From the NCBI GenBank assembly GCA_037976565.1, contig CP137672.1, positions 21,228,335 through 21,292,334 of the forward strand: a DNA stretch of 64,000 nucleotides. Direction: 5' to 3'. The notes beneath the pieces were generated by a model. The model was not told the DNA's origin and did no database searches. It worked only from the letters and a program-made list of their open reading frames with translations. The position numbers and the translations under genes were made by a program. Positions within the stretch are counted from its first letter, which is position 1. Each line of letters starts with the position of its first letter. The stretch is from Mesocentrotus franciscanus. Its lineage: Eukaryota > Echinodermata > Echinoidea > Camarodonta > Strongylocentrotidae. Positions 36,542-48,700 of the stretch are shown here, one piece after another.

Positions 36542-38704
36542 ACTTTCTTTATTTATTTGAGAACAGACGAACTTAAAGCATAACATGCATGGTCGAAGAC
36601 TTTCCGGAACAATCAACCTGAGGCAATTTAAACATCTAAATGTCATTTAAAATGTGCAAACATGAAAGTGATGTATTATGTAATGCGAACATTATGTCTA
36701 TAGGATATCCAATGCGGGTGATGGAATTGTCCTTGGGTTAGTTTCTCGAGAACCTTTGCGATCGTGTTTCATTTTAATCGTGTGTAAAATGACATGTACA
36801 TGTACATGTACCTGTAAAATTAATGTTCTCACAAACAGCTCCCTCTATTGTAAATTACAATACAACCTGAAGCAGTCGTGTTTGTTTCGCACAGTTTATA
36901 AAATGGGCTACTAAATCCAACGCTAACTAAAGAACTTAGTAAAGGAAAAGAGAGCCAGATAATGAGAGTAAAATAAAAGAGCAATATGACAATTAGTGTT
37001 CTTGATTCTGTAGTGCATTTACAAACATAATGGGCATGTTCAAGATTGCCGAACATGAATAAATATCAGATTTTAATGAATAAACAAATCGGCGCGAGTG
37101 GCGAAATATTTGAAGGGAAGAGTAGATGGAGGCTTTTGGATGAATACATATGGAAATACAGAAAATATCAACAATTTTCATTTCATTACATGTTTTCTCC
37201 TCATTAAAGCAACCAATTAATATTGCCTTACTTTTTATAATTTCAAACAACTCTGAAACCCATTGTATATTACATTGTAGGCTTATCAAAATATCTGCGA
37301 TGTGGATAGCATTCTGGTGGTGTATATGACAGGATGAAATTGACGAGATACCTGTCACCAGAAATGCCCACCTGTCAAGTAGTTTTCGATTTTGTTTTTC
37401 TATTGTGAAACTCACTCTTCTGAAATGCTGCCATTGTAAATTACAGGATGAAATAGATAACAGAGAAGATTGCCAACGTCGAATGCCGATGGCTGTTGCT
37501 AGGGTGAAATTTGTACCGGGTATCGATTTTACGAACTCTGCATATATTCTTTGTAATTGATGGTTGCATTTTAAAAGTCATGTCTACAGAGTTTCCTCAA
37601 TTTCCATCTCAGGTTTAATTCGAGTGATTAGACGTTGGTGACAATTGTTTTTTTTCTCTATAAAGTATATATTGGGTTAGGCCTTTAGGCTTGCAGTTGA
37701 ACTTTAAGTTTATGTTTCGGGTTAAAAATAGTGTTTGCTCCAGGTTACTGTAGAAAGTTACTGTGGAGCACTTGTCGCAGGGGCTTCATTATTTCCAATA
37801 CAAGTTTGCTCCATCTCCCTTTCTTGTATCGATGACTTTATCTCTCTTGCCGTTCGCCCTCACACTTTCTGTCGCATTCTCTTTCAGCCGCCCTCTTCTC
37901 TTTCTCTCCCCTCTCCTTCTCTCTTTCTCCCTAACACGTTTATCAATTCTTCTAACCACTACTACACATCATCACGTGTACTATGAATTATAGAGCTTTA
38001 CAAAGAGAAATTGTATTTTAAGCTTTATTTTGCATTATCATGCTAAAAAATAAATCCATCTGTTATGAAGCATAAATAAATCAATCTGAAATGATGTTGA
38101 TATCCACATTTAAACAAAACATTTACAATCAAAATAAAAATGATTTACATAACTGAATATAAAACTTATGGTACACCTGTACAGCTTTTGTACACATGCT
38201 ATGCACTATATAAGTGACCATAGTGCAAATAAAAATATACTACATGTAATGACAAAAAAAAACTACAAATCAATACAAGTAATATATTCATCAAGTGATA
38301 TATTTTATATGTTATTTCTGCTTGCCGAGTCATTTTTTTCTCCAAACCTATTCCTTTCTACGTTTCATTTTCATTCATCATAATAATATGACTGATGGGG
38401 AAGGGGTGAGGGTATGAGTATGGATGAAAGAGTGAAATGTTTTAAAATAATTTTTTCAAAACCTCTGTGTGTTGCCTGCTTCCCTAAAGGGCAGTGTGTT
38501 TTCATTTCAAATGTAACTCACAATTTCAACTTTTATTGATAAACTTAATATACAACATGCTAAAATAGTGAGGATACAATTCATTTATCAATGGCCATTA
38601 TGTTATCTCACATATGTGGCTTTGTAATACACTGTTGCTAGGACATGTAATTACAGAATGTTTTTGCTTTATAACCAATTAACTATAACAACTTATTAAT
38701 TTAA
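34736..38704. other. Intergenic region without recognised genes
   Basis: AT-rich sequence between the two genes. It includes a CT microsatellite at 36473-36540. The TACATGTA motif is rare here compared with 0-33 kb. None of the short open frames resembles a known protein or has convincing splice borders. Confidence 0.5.
36473..36540. repeat. (CT)n microsatellite
   Basis: About 33 CT units are present, preceded by a short C run. Confidence 0.95.
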
Positions 38705-38999
38705 CCCTTTAGCAACTAAACTGCCCGAAACCGCCCCTCCTTTTACTCACTGAACCGCCTGAAACTGCCCGTCCGTTTTTGTCCGTTTTCAAGGCCCTAT
38801 AGTATCCATTCTAGGGTCTACTGTGAAAATGTTATATGTGCGTAATAATTACGATGTCTACAGTAGGATTCTGCAGAGAAAATAGCGCATGTTCTGAACA
38901 ATATGATATTGTTCAGAACAATGTCAAAATGAGAGCAATATTGCAACATCTTCCAGTGAGTAATAGGTCATTTTTACAAAATCTCTAGTTGCTATTGGG
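38705..38999. mobile_element. piggyBac-type MITE
   Basis: TTAA (38701-38704 and 39000-39003) flanks a 295-bp unit that begins CCCTTTAGCAACTA and ends TAGTTGCTATTGGG. CCC...GGG ends with TTAA duplication are the hallmark of piggyBac. Short CCG-rich repeats lie inside the left end and a GAACAATATGATATTGTTC palindrome in the middle. Non-coding. Confidence 0.88.
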
Positions 39000-39003
39000 T
39001 TAA

Positions 39004-42000
39004 CAATTCTCTATAACCTGCTTTTAAAGATAGCTTCATAATATAAGGGATTTCCTTTCTTCTAAGTAAATAAACCTTGCATTTACACACACGCAAAACA
39101 AAAATTTGAATGTTTTTTTTGATAAAGCACAACACAGGTAAATAATGATCAGAATTAAAGAGATTGCATGAGTTAAAATACGAGAGATGGATAACAATCA
39201 TAATCCACAAAGTTATATGTAAGGGGAATGGAGTAATGAGAGTTATTCTTTTGCTAACTAATAACATTTCATCTGATACAAGAAAGGGCAGTATACAACG
39301 TTTATATGAGCAATGACTCAACAAAACTTGAGCAATAAAGATCTATATTATTCAAATCACCACATGCTTCTGCATGTTTGTATCTAGAATAACTGAGGAG
39401 AAAGCAACAAAACCTGCCTTTAATATTGACAACCTGTATAGAAAGACCACCTGTATACCGAGACCACATTTTCTGTTCCCCTTGAATAATGTTTGTCATT
39501 GACACAAGTACTAAAGGAACCTGTACATAAAGACTGCCTGCTCATTAAGAAAGCTTTTCTTTTTCCCCTTGAACAAACTTTATATACAGGTTTCACTGTA
39601 CCGGTATATGCAATGTTAACACATACAATAAAGAAATTAAAACAATCAATTACAGTTCCTGAATCTCATACTAAAACAACCATACCCACATTCCAATACT
39701 ACCAGAAATGTTACACCTCTTTAATAGTTCATCTCATCAACGTAATTTGGGTTTTTAAACTTGCCACAAAACAACAACGACAACAATTCTTTAAAGCCCC
39801 ACTGCACTACTTGTAGCTACTTGCTCCATCTATATAGAAAACAATGCATAAGCAGTGCCTGCTGGACCCCCATGATCCTCCTTTTCTTATGTTAATTGAG
39901 AGCTGAGTTGACGAGATAACCACCTGTCAGTGACCACGCTGGGAGGTCTAATCCCTCCTGGCCAAACTAGTGCAGACAGGCTTTAATACAAGTTATTCTG
40001 ATCTTTCCCAAACCCAATTGACTTTGTACACCATTCCACAGCACAGGAAAAAAAACCTTGTGTCATGCACACTGCAATATCATACATGCAAGGAATCGTG
40101 CTTTACAGGTTGGGATACTTTACACCAAGCTGAATTTTCAAAGTACCTTGAAGGCTAGCAGCATTAATTACACAGAGCTCAGACATATACACACAGATGC
40201 ACATGTACAAAGATACATTGCAATATCAATAATGGGTAGTCAGACTATACCTCAACTATTCAACTTCTGAAAATACATGTGTAAAATGCAGTCCAAAGTG
40301 TGATGAGAATACATATATTGATGGTGTCGAGTGACGACAATGTCATTGAATTCCTTTTCAATCATCCCTCCAATTGAATTATGACAAGAATTATTCTGTG
40401 ATTATTTATCCTGTGGTACAGTTAGGATTTTAACTATTCTTATTGACAACAAAAAATTGCCATTCATAAAGTGTTTATCATTTGTCCAATAAATTTTCAG
40501 AGATGTCTATTTCTGTTAAATTTGAATGGATGCCAAATTAGCTATTATTTCACTGGCACATGAAAATCTACCAAGTTACCAAATTATCTTAGTTATTATA
40601 ATAAATAATAATAAATAATTCAAATGTAGGGAAAAGGTAGGAATACTATCATACGGTATTATCCACTACATCACAGTAATATTCTGCGATGGGGGTACAT
40701 ACAGGTATGCATAAATTAGATAATTATTTACAATTTTAAAAACGCAGATGTGGGTATGCAACTGATGTCTGAAACGATGTCTGAAACTCTCAAATTTAAG
40801 GAATAAATCATCTGATAAATTGATATTCCCATACCTTGCATAGCTAAAATAAGCCATTAAAAAGTGAAATATACTTAATATATATATATAGGGATATTGT
40901 CATAATACAGTCAGTTCAATTTTTAAAATAGGAATACAATCACATGTATTACGATATAATTACCTACAATAACCGTTTCTTATTTATGATAAGATGCATA
41001 TCCTACATGTATAAATACTTTGTTTTATCTTCTTAACAAGCAGTATCGTACTAGATTTTAGAATAGTTTACAGTGATTTCTGGATTTCTGGGACATCAAT
41101 GACCCAATAATCTCTGTAAGGGCATGTCAGCAGTAATATATGAACTTAGCTGGGAAACTTAAACATACATGTCGGTAACAACTCTATGTCTAGAGTATAT
41201 GTGAGATTAGTAGTACAGAATTACTTTCATCCACCTTGGTGAATACCTGCTGCCTTGGATAGGGCTTGAAATTAGCGATTGTTCAGGTGCCATTGACAAT
41301 GCAAAGTACTGTCACAGTCAGGCACCCTAAAAATCTCCCCCCAAAACACTAAAGTTCATAGTTGCATGTTTTGACCTGTAAATGACCACCTAAAGATGAA
41401 CTGGGTAGCCTACGCATCTCTTTAGTGTTTCAAAGTTAAGAAACAAAATAGAAAGTTAAACAGAGCCTTGTAGATTCTAATAATACTTCTATATCTACAT
41501 GTAGGGATTTACAGAAAGTTTTGAAAAAGAGATATCAAACATCTAGTGATTACGTACATGTATATCTAAACATGAATATTCTTATCACGTATCTTGTATT
41601 CAACAAACACTTTGACATATCTGTTGCAATGTTGTACAAGCCTTGGGCAATGTTGTACATCAAGAGAAATTTCTACAACAATTGATACATCTGACTTGGT
41701 CAACAGAAATTACTTGTTACAAATGAACATGTACACTTAACACTACAATAGTAGCACCATCAAATTTATCTTTGTTATTCACAGCTTATAGAGAAGCACA
41801 TAATTATACAATGAGTTGTATTGTATGTTTTAGATCACAAGAAATTACAAACAACATTCACAGCCAAGAATTGCACAATTATTGTCGGTCTTGAGGGCTG
41901 TTGGTCTTGTGAACCCTCGGATCAATTTTCAAAGGCCTACCAGACAAACATTGTCGGTCTCCTGAGCTTTAAGCAACATTGGTATCCCTTTGCTTGGGTC

Positions 42001-42205
42001 CATGTCAGGAACAGAAGTAAACATAGCCACCACACCATTTTTTATACCAGAGCATGACTTCAGTGCTCACCAATAGCTTGACAAAAAATTAATACAAGCC
42101 CCCAAATTCTCATCTGGAAAAGTTTTCATTAGAAATACATTTTAAAGGATTAATAATCCATGAAAAATTACTGGTACAGAAATTATAGAAGGAAAAAAAA
42201 TAACA
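39004..42205. other. Intergenic region without recognised genes
   Basis: Apart from the family M MITE copy at 39424-39598, AT-rich sequence only. No exon was supported. Confidence 0.5.
39424..39598. mobile_element. Family M MITE (copy 2)
   Basis: A decayed left end (GACAACCTGTATAGAAAG) and an intact right end (ATACAGGTTTCACTG followed by TA). The interior repeats AGACCACCTG and AAAGACTGCCTG as in copy 4. Confidence 0.72.
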
Positions 42206-42209
42206 TTAA

Positions 42210-42707
42210 AGGTATTACAAAGTTTTGGTATGGGGTCATGAATTTTGTTCAAATGAACATATTGGAAGCATATGCGATTTTACAATATTCAATGATCGTT
42301 GTCGCGGTTGAAATCGAGTTTAAAGTGATGAAAGTGTAAATAATAAACCCTTTATGTTGTATAGCGCCCTCTCAAGGCTGATATTACTTTAGCTTTAAAA
42401 CAATGTTTCTTGACTATAATCGACCGATTCGCTATTCCCGTTTGGAAATTATATATTGGAACTGTATATTCTGAGATTTTCATGGGTGCAGCTACCATGG
42501 AATGGCCTTAGGCGCTATTTGAAATATTTGAAATTTACCGGGAGCACCGGTAAATTTTGATTATTCAATTTGCTCGAAAGCAGAAGTGTTTTAGCGGCTA
42601 AATTTTTTAGTGCTTCTAATACATCCACAGGGGCATCCAAATATATTAAAAATTTAAAGAATAACTATCCATCCAATTTCAAAATTTCCCAAAACTTTGC
42701 ATTACCT
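42210..42707. mobile_element. TTAA-bounded element, family D (copy 1)
   Basis: A 498-bp unit flanked by TTAA (42206-42209 and 42708-42711). The ends AGGTATTACAAAGTTTTG and CAAAACTTTGCATTACCT are inverse copies with two differences. It is highly similar along its full length to 56239-56733, in the same orientation. Non-coding. Confidence 0.92.
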
Positions 42708-44029
42708 TTAAAAAAGGGGGAAAAAAAAACTAACAAAAATATATGACAATAAGCTGCAACATGAAAGTACTACCGGTATGTATATCTCACTGCTTATTAT
42801 AGAAGTCCATATACATATTGTATTCTGCTTATATTGGTACAATGAATTAAATTCAATATCTTAAAAGTTAATCAGACCACAATATCTTCTGAGCTGTCAG
42901 TATTAAATAACTTGTCAATGTATTTACAGATTAAGAATATCCTTACATTGGTTGAATATAATTCTTAACCGGTACTTCAGACTCTTGTGACATTATATAC
43001 ATTTATATATGAGAAGAAACATATCTGAAATGAGTATACCATTTCTTAAATAGAACTTGGATAAGAACACACATTATTTCCTATTAACGGATATTGGCAA
43101 TGTTTCACGTAGTGGTGCAATTGAGCTAGATTAAATCAAGAATCTACAAATCATCTTTATGTAGCATTGAATAAAGTACATAACCTTCCTCATATACATC
43201 ATCATAAATGTTACCATTATCTGTTTGCTACTAACGTAATGTATAGCTGATTTAGGGGCAGTTTAGTCAGTATATGATACCATGTAAACAAGTAAAATTT
43301 GTTGAACAAACTTCACTGAGAAAAGGGAAGTCTAGCAAGGTTGATCATTAACTACTTCGGGCAGCATCCATGTTTAAAGTAAACAAACCATGAACTACAA
43401 TGGCCTAATTTTAAATTGATTGACTGACTCGATCTGCAAATAAAACACAATTTCAGAATTCGTTGAGCGTAAATGGGAAATAGAAAGATGTTTTTAAAAG
43501 ATAAAAACAAAGACAATAAGACAGAGAGAAGCAGGATGCAAGTTCTAGACAAGCACCGAGGTAAAACAGACCTGTAAGTTTGCAAATGTATTTCCTGGTC
43601 TTGTTCTAGTGCTGTACAGGTGAATACTAATAGACTTCAATTACAACCTCTCTGTGATATAGCATAGGAAATGAAAATGTTTTATGTTTTTTTTATGCAT
43701 TTAAAATTCCACAATCCAACAGAATGTCACACACATTCTTGAATATCCATTTACTGCATGAGTTTTGCTACAATCATAATAAGCTGAAATACTCATGGCC
43801 GACTTCAGACTAAATCCTTTATGAAGTCGTGAAAATGAAATGCATTTCTTAATAAAAAAAGACAGTTCTAAGCCTTACAGTGTAATATTCTTCACATGTC
43901 CTTCTGTAATGCATAGGCAAGCACAGTGGTGGTTCAGGCCAGTCTTCATTCCTCAATGCTTCATGTATATTTATACAGCACGTCCATCCTAAAAGCAAAT
44001 TGGTAACGCGCTACCTGCTTTTAAAGACA

Positions 44030-44205
44030 GTGCAATGACCAGTGGTAGAGCAGTGGTATCGTAACTGACACAATCTGGTTCGAAACCAAGTTGATGCGCT
44101 GGTTCCCTTTGGTAAGGCATAAATCCTCGATACCAAGTCCCTCGGACAGGACTTGAACCTGTTGGTCCCCTGATTGCTTACTTATAGTTACAGGCATAGA
44201 GATAT
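44030..44205 (+). mobile_element. tRNA-derived SINE
   Basis: An A-box-like GTGGTAGAGCAGTGG is followed about 25 bp later by a perfect B box GGTTCGAAACC, then a body with CCCTTTGGTAAGGCATAAAT and CCTGATTGCTTACTTATA. It is distinct from the SINEs at 50 and 61 kb. Confidence 0.75.
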
Positions 44206-44921
44206 TTTCTTGGCAGTCAGGTAAAAACAAACCATCAAATTGAAAAGAACACATTTAAATAGAATTGGTATAGTAAAGTGAGAGTTCTTTAATTGTGTAT
44301 ACTATCCCATTCTCATCAAAACCCTAGATTTTAACAATTCCTATCATTTCATTTTTATGTTGAAACATTTCAATGTTACCATTCATCCCCCACCAGTGCC
44401 TTTCATAAATGTAGTTGACAAAGTGCAAGATTTCTGGCACAAAAGATGGTAAATTAACAAATACTAATTCCATAGATGTGTATATATAGTACTTCAATTC
44501 TGCATGTTAGCATACCTTTCTCTTACCAAGTTTGAGAAATTAAACAACAAATCATAAATTGTTATTACAAAAACCGTGAAGCAACTGTGGAAGTAAATTC
44601 CACCTTATCATAGCAGAAGTTTTCTCAATTACACTGTCATTACTATTTGACAAATCATCTTTCATCATGAACACATAAAACAAACGTATTTCAGAAAACG
44701 TTTTCAGGATTGCATTTTCCTACAGCCTGAGGTCATTTGTAAACAAACTCTGGCTTCTGAGGTGGGTCCTCTTCCATTAAAAGATCTACACTCTGATGAA
44801 AGAAATTGATTAACATTTTCTCACAAGAGCTTTTCTAATAAATAAATAATAGGCTATTTGAATACCCATTTCATTGACTGCCCAGAAAAAAAGCCACAAT
44901 AAAATATCTGCTATACATGCA

Positions 44922-45099
44922 CAGTCAATTCTGCTAGCAACCACCTTCATAGAGAGGCCACTTATTTATATAATATCTATTTCGCTATAACAGCTTTCCT
45001 CATTGATACCTGTACTAAAACAAACTTTGACATAAAGACAACCTGCCTATAAAGACCACTTTCCTCGTAACCTTTGTATTTATGTACAGGTTTTGGCTG
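44922..45099. mobile_element. Family M MITE (copy 3)
   Basis: Begins CAGTCAATTCTGCTAGCAAC and ends ACAGGTTTTGGCTG before TA. The interior AAAGACCACTTTCCTCGTAA matches copy 4. The left flank has lost its TA. Confidence 0.72.
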
Positions 45100-45372
45100 T
45101 AATTACATTTCTACTCACTGCACATTCCAGTGCAGTGAGCATTGTCATTCATGACCACGACTCCAGAATCAGTCTGGTCATGTTTTTGTTTGTTAAAGTC
45201 AGTGCTAGACAGAGTTTAATTTTCTTGAACAAAATAGATGAAGAATGGAAAATCAAATCTCAAGCCAAAATGTCTGGCATATGGTCTTCTTCCTGGACAG
45301 CCTATGATTTGTTGAAAAGCTTTATGTACCCACATGTATACTTTCTAGAAGTCCAGATGAGTTAACTTAATT

Positions 45373-45457
45373 TCATAACTCATCTCCAAGAATATCATCA
45401 TCATCATCATCTTCCTCCTCCTCACGTCCCTCATCTTTGTTGATACTGGGCTCACCC
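45373..45457 (-). other. Region immediately 3' of the TPC1-like stop, open in a second frame
   Basis: If the in-phase stop at 45458 is used, this is the start of the 3' UTR. In the alternative frame it encodes an acidic end (EEEEDDDDDDILGDEL) supported by a (GAT)n run, stopping at 45373. Confidence 0.5.
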
Positions 45458-45703
45458 TTAGTAGGTGTGTGGTGGTTTGAAGTCAAAGTCGGCTCTGGCC
45501 TCCCTAGAAATGGGTTCACCCTCAATGGCATGGCAGTGGCGGTGGACGGTTGAACGAGTGGCGTGGCTGTGGGCGTGGCCCCATCGTCGGTTGGGGTGGA
45601 GTTGGTTGAATCGCCTAGTTCGGTGAGGAGAGTGGTACGGCTCATCTGACGGACGGTTCTGGAGGTCTTCGTGGTGCTCTCTGTCAGCTTCCTTGATCCA
45701 TTC
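45458..45703 (-). CDS. TPCN1: TPC1-like terminal exon
   Basis: Reading on in phase 0 from MYAEEVK, this exon gives EWIKEADREHHEDLQNRP and continues to a TAA stop at 45458-45460 (81 residues). EEVKEWIKEADRE aligns with EEIQEWYEEHARE of human TPC1, which supports this frame for at least the first 13-18 residues. A second frame is also open through the whole exon to 45373. It gives a Ser/Thr/Pro-rich then acidic tail ending DDDDDDILGDEL, which looks more protein-like than the His/Arg-rich end of the in-phase frame. The true C-terminus past about 45650 is therefore uncertain: it could be as given, or a one-base error or variant could switch frames. Confidence 0.72.
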   Translation of the reverse strand, partial: EWIKEADREHHEDLQNRPSDEPYHSPHRTRRFNQLHPNRRWGHAHSHATRSTVHRHCHAIEGEPISREARADFDFKPPHTY

Positions 45704-48700
45704 CTACAACATACAATCAATAAGTACATGTAACTATCTACATTAAGCAAGGTGACAGTGACAAACATAATTTTTCTGAACAAGAAATTTCAGAATCACA
45801 AATTTAAATTGGAAAGTTCGAACATCAATTTCTCCTCTTTAACCAATTTAAAAGAGGGTTTATTTAAAGGGCTAATTACATTAGTTTTCTTCTTAAAATT
45901 GGAAACACTAGGATATTTTGGGAGGAACAAAGGGGGTTGAATTATGCAGTCATATTTATTATCCTTGTCGGTACCCTTGTCAGGAGAGAAGTTTGCTCTT
46001 GGAATTCTTTTCCAGAAAATTCCCTATGCCTGATAGGCTGATACCATGGGTGTCATGCATTGATGAGGATCCTGTTTGTCATTACTTGACACCTTCTAAA
46101 CACTTAGTTTTTAACAATATGTTTTTTGTATAAGTATCTTTTAATCAACAAAATGTGTGAGTGATTTGAAAATACCTTGACTTCTTCAGCATACATAGTC
46201 TTGCTCAGGTCGGCTTTGGTCCTCTGCCTCCTCCCTCTGTATGCAATCGTTCCCTATTTAGAGTGGACAGTAGATGGGAAAGGAATGTATAACCAGTTAG
46301 ATTGACTGCTACATGTGCATTAGACAGGCACCTCCAGAATAATAACTTCCATAATGATATCATATCCAGAGTAAATCAAAGGTAGACAGTCACCATCATG
46401 ACTTTCTATTTCTTCAATTCAGCATTTCTATTTTTGCTCTGTATGTGTTCAGTTACATGCTGGAATCAGTATAGAATACTGTTTCTGTACCTATACAAGT
46501 ACAGTCAATATAGAAAGAGGTGTGATTGCAATGGAGTAATACAAGACTTTAATCAAGTAAAGTTGGGTCACTTTAAGAGGAATTGACTTACAAGTAGCTA
46601 TGAGTGATAAATTTGAGTTACATGTATAAGTTCATCAATCAAATGAGTAATGTTTATTTAATACAAAATTGCCAGGAAATAAAGTAACAAAGGACATAAA
46701 GTTACATTCAATACCAAATTAACATGTGGGTGGCTTTATATGAGGCATACAAAAATGACGATGTAACAGAATTTCCCCAGGTACATGTCAGAACAATTGT
46801 ATCCAGGTGAAGTAAAGGGTTACAGTAACACAAATGAGGCTTTTACAAAAGAGATCTCGTTAATCAGTAGCAACACTAACAAAGGCTATTGTGTGATGTT
46901 TATAATAAACTTCCTGCCACTGATCCCTCTCTTTAAAAAGCTCTCTTAGCCTTTACTACATACATACAGATGGAGAATACGGCACCACTAACAAATAAAT
47001 TATTTCACATACCGGTAAGATAACTTGTTAATCACACATGCTATTGTGTGATGATCAAAATGAACTTCTTGCCATTAATATCTTGATCAACTACACACTG
47101 TGAACATGACGGACAAAGAAAGAGGACAAAATATACGGTTCCTCATTCTACCCTCAACAATTGCTGTGGTAGACAAAGGAACATCCCTTCACTGCTATTA
47201 TGTAAAAATGTGTAGAACAGGTGTCACATGCACATTCACCTGTTCTTCTTATGTTCTTCATGTTCACAGTGACAGGAGACAACTCTCTTTACAAAAGCTC
47301 TCATAGAATTTACCACATGTACATGTATCTTTGCATCTCTTTGTCTTGCTGTTCTATTGAATTTACACACTTCCTGTCTTTTCTCTGCTTTGAAAAGTTC
47401 TTTACAGGTATTCTCAAAGGAGACTCCTATAGCTTGGTTAAGCAAAGGAGGATGTATTAATACACAATGGCTAAAATCTTTTAAAGGTACTATGTCCCAT
47501 ATGTCGGCCAAAAAAATGAAAAGGTTAAATTCCAATGGCATTTCAAAGACAATACAAATTAGAACTCCCTCACAACGAAAGGGCTTGAAAATGGCTTTCA
47601 GTGGGAAAATAACGACCATTAGTTGTCAAATCAACTTGAGTGATTGCAATCACCTAAGTGTTAGTCTGATTTTCAGACCCTTTTACCGAATGGTCGTACG
47701 TTTTGTGCTGCGCAAAGATTCAATCAGTTTAATTTTGGCCATTACAAGAAGTGGGTTATTGATGTAGACAAATGCTCATGTACCTTTACAGCTCATTTTA
47801 TGTATGTTATTACCAAAGAAAAAAAAAAGATGTCAGTCAGTCACTCAATAGTGTCTGACAGTGAAGTCTAGAAGGTACATGTAAACAGGTTTCCTTGCAT
47901 AATTTGAATATTAGGACACTGCTAATGTTTAAATTTCACAAATAGGACATACATGACATATTCATAATTCCTGCAAAGTTCTACAGAATTTGATGTTGGC
48001 TGCAAAGGGACACAGTATCTTTAAAGGAAATCCAACCTTATAGTAAGTAGCTCCAAAGGAAAAGATTGGTGAAAATTTGTAGAAAATCATATTAAAGATT
48101 AACAGTTATCAACTTATATGGAGTTCCCTCCATAAACAGATTTTCATATGGTGAAATGATAAGGTTCATATTTCAAAAATTTAACTGCTGAGCAGGACTA
48201 TTTTCACACGGCAGGACTTGCATTATAACACATCTGCATAAGTAACATATCTTAAACAGCTGTGAGGGAAAGCTCCTCTGGAAAAAAAAACAGAGTTTTG
48301 TGTTTTAGGGTACAGAAGAGTTTCCCCCAATTCCATTTCAGTCAAATGACAGAATTATAACATAGATAGCAACCTCCAATTTCAAGCATTCTAACTTTTT
48401 TATCCTTGATTCTTGATAATTGATGGAGTAATCCCTTTAGCAGCTCACTCACAAAGCTACACTGGGATGGTAGGTGGGGCAAGTAGCTGCAAGGAGTGCC
48501 ATGAAGTGCAGAAATGGTGTGTAGACAAAGCACTTATCAATGTACAGTAAGTCCAGTGCAAGTAAAAACCATGCCAGTAAACTGCGTGAGAGCCTACAGG
48601 AGGCTGCATCATTCTAATGAAGGGTAGAGCAGCCTCCTTGAAGTAGGTTGTCCAATTTCTGTCAAACTTTTACCAACATATTTCTCTCTATTTCTTGCTG

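Noticed and set aside
36993..37415. Minus-strand 140-residue frame in the intergenic region
   Set aside because: Composition resembles flanking AT-rich DNA and no domain or splice evidence was seen.
47236..47619. Minus-strand frame of 127 residues between TPC exons k and l
   Set aside because: No splice borders in the right phase, no recognisable homology, and the exon series is already complete without it.
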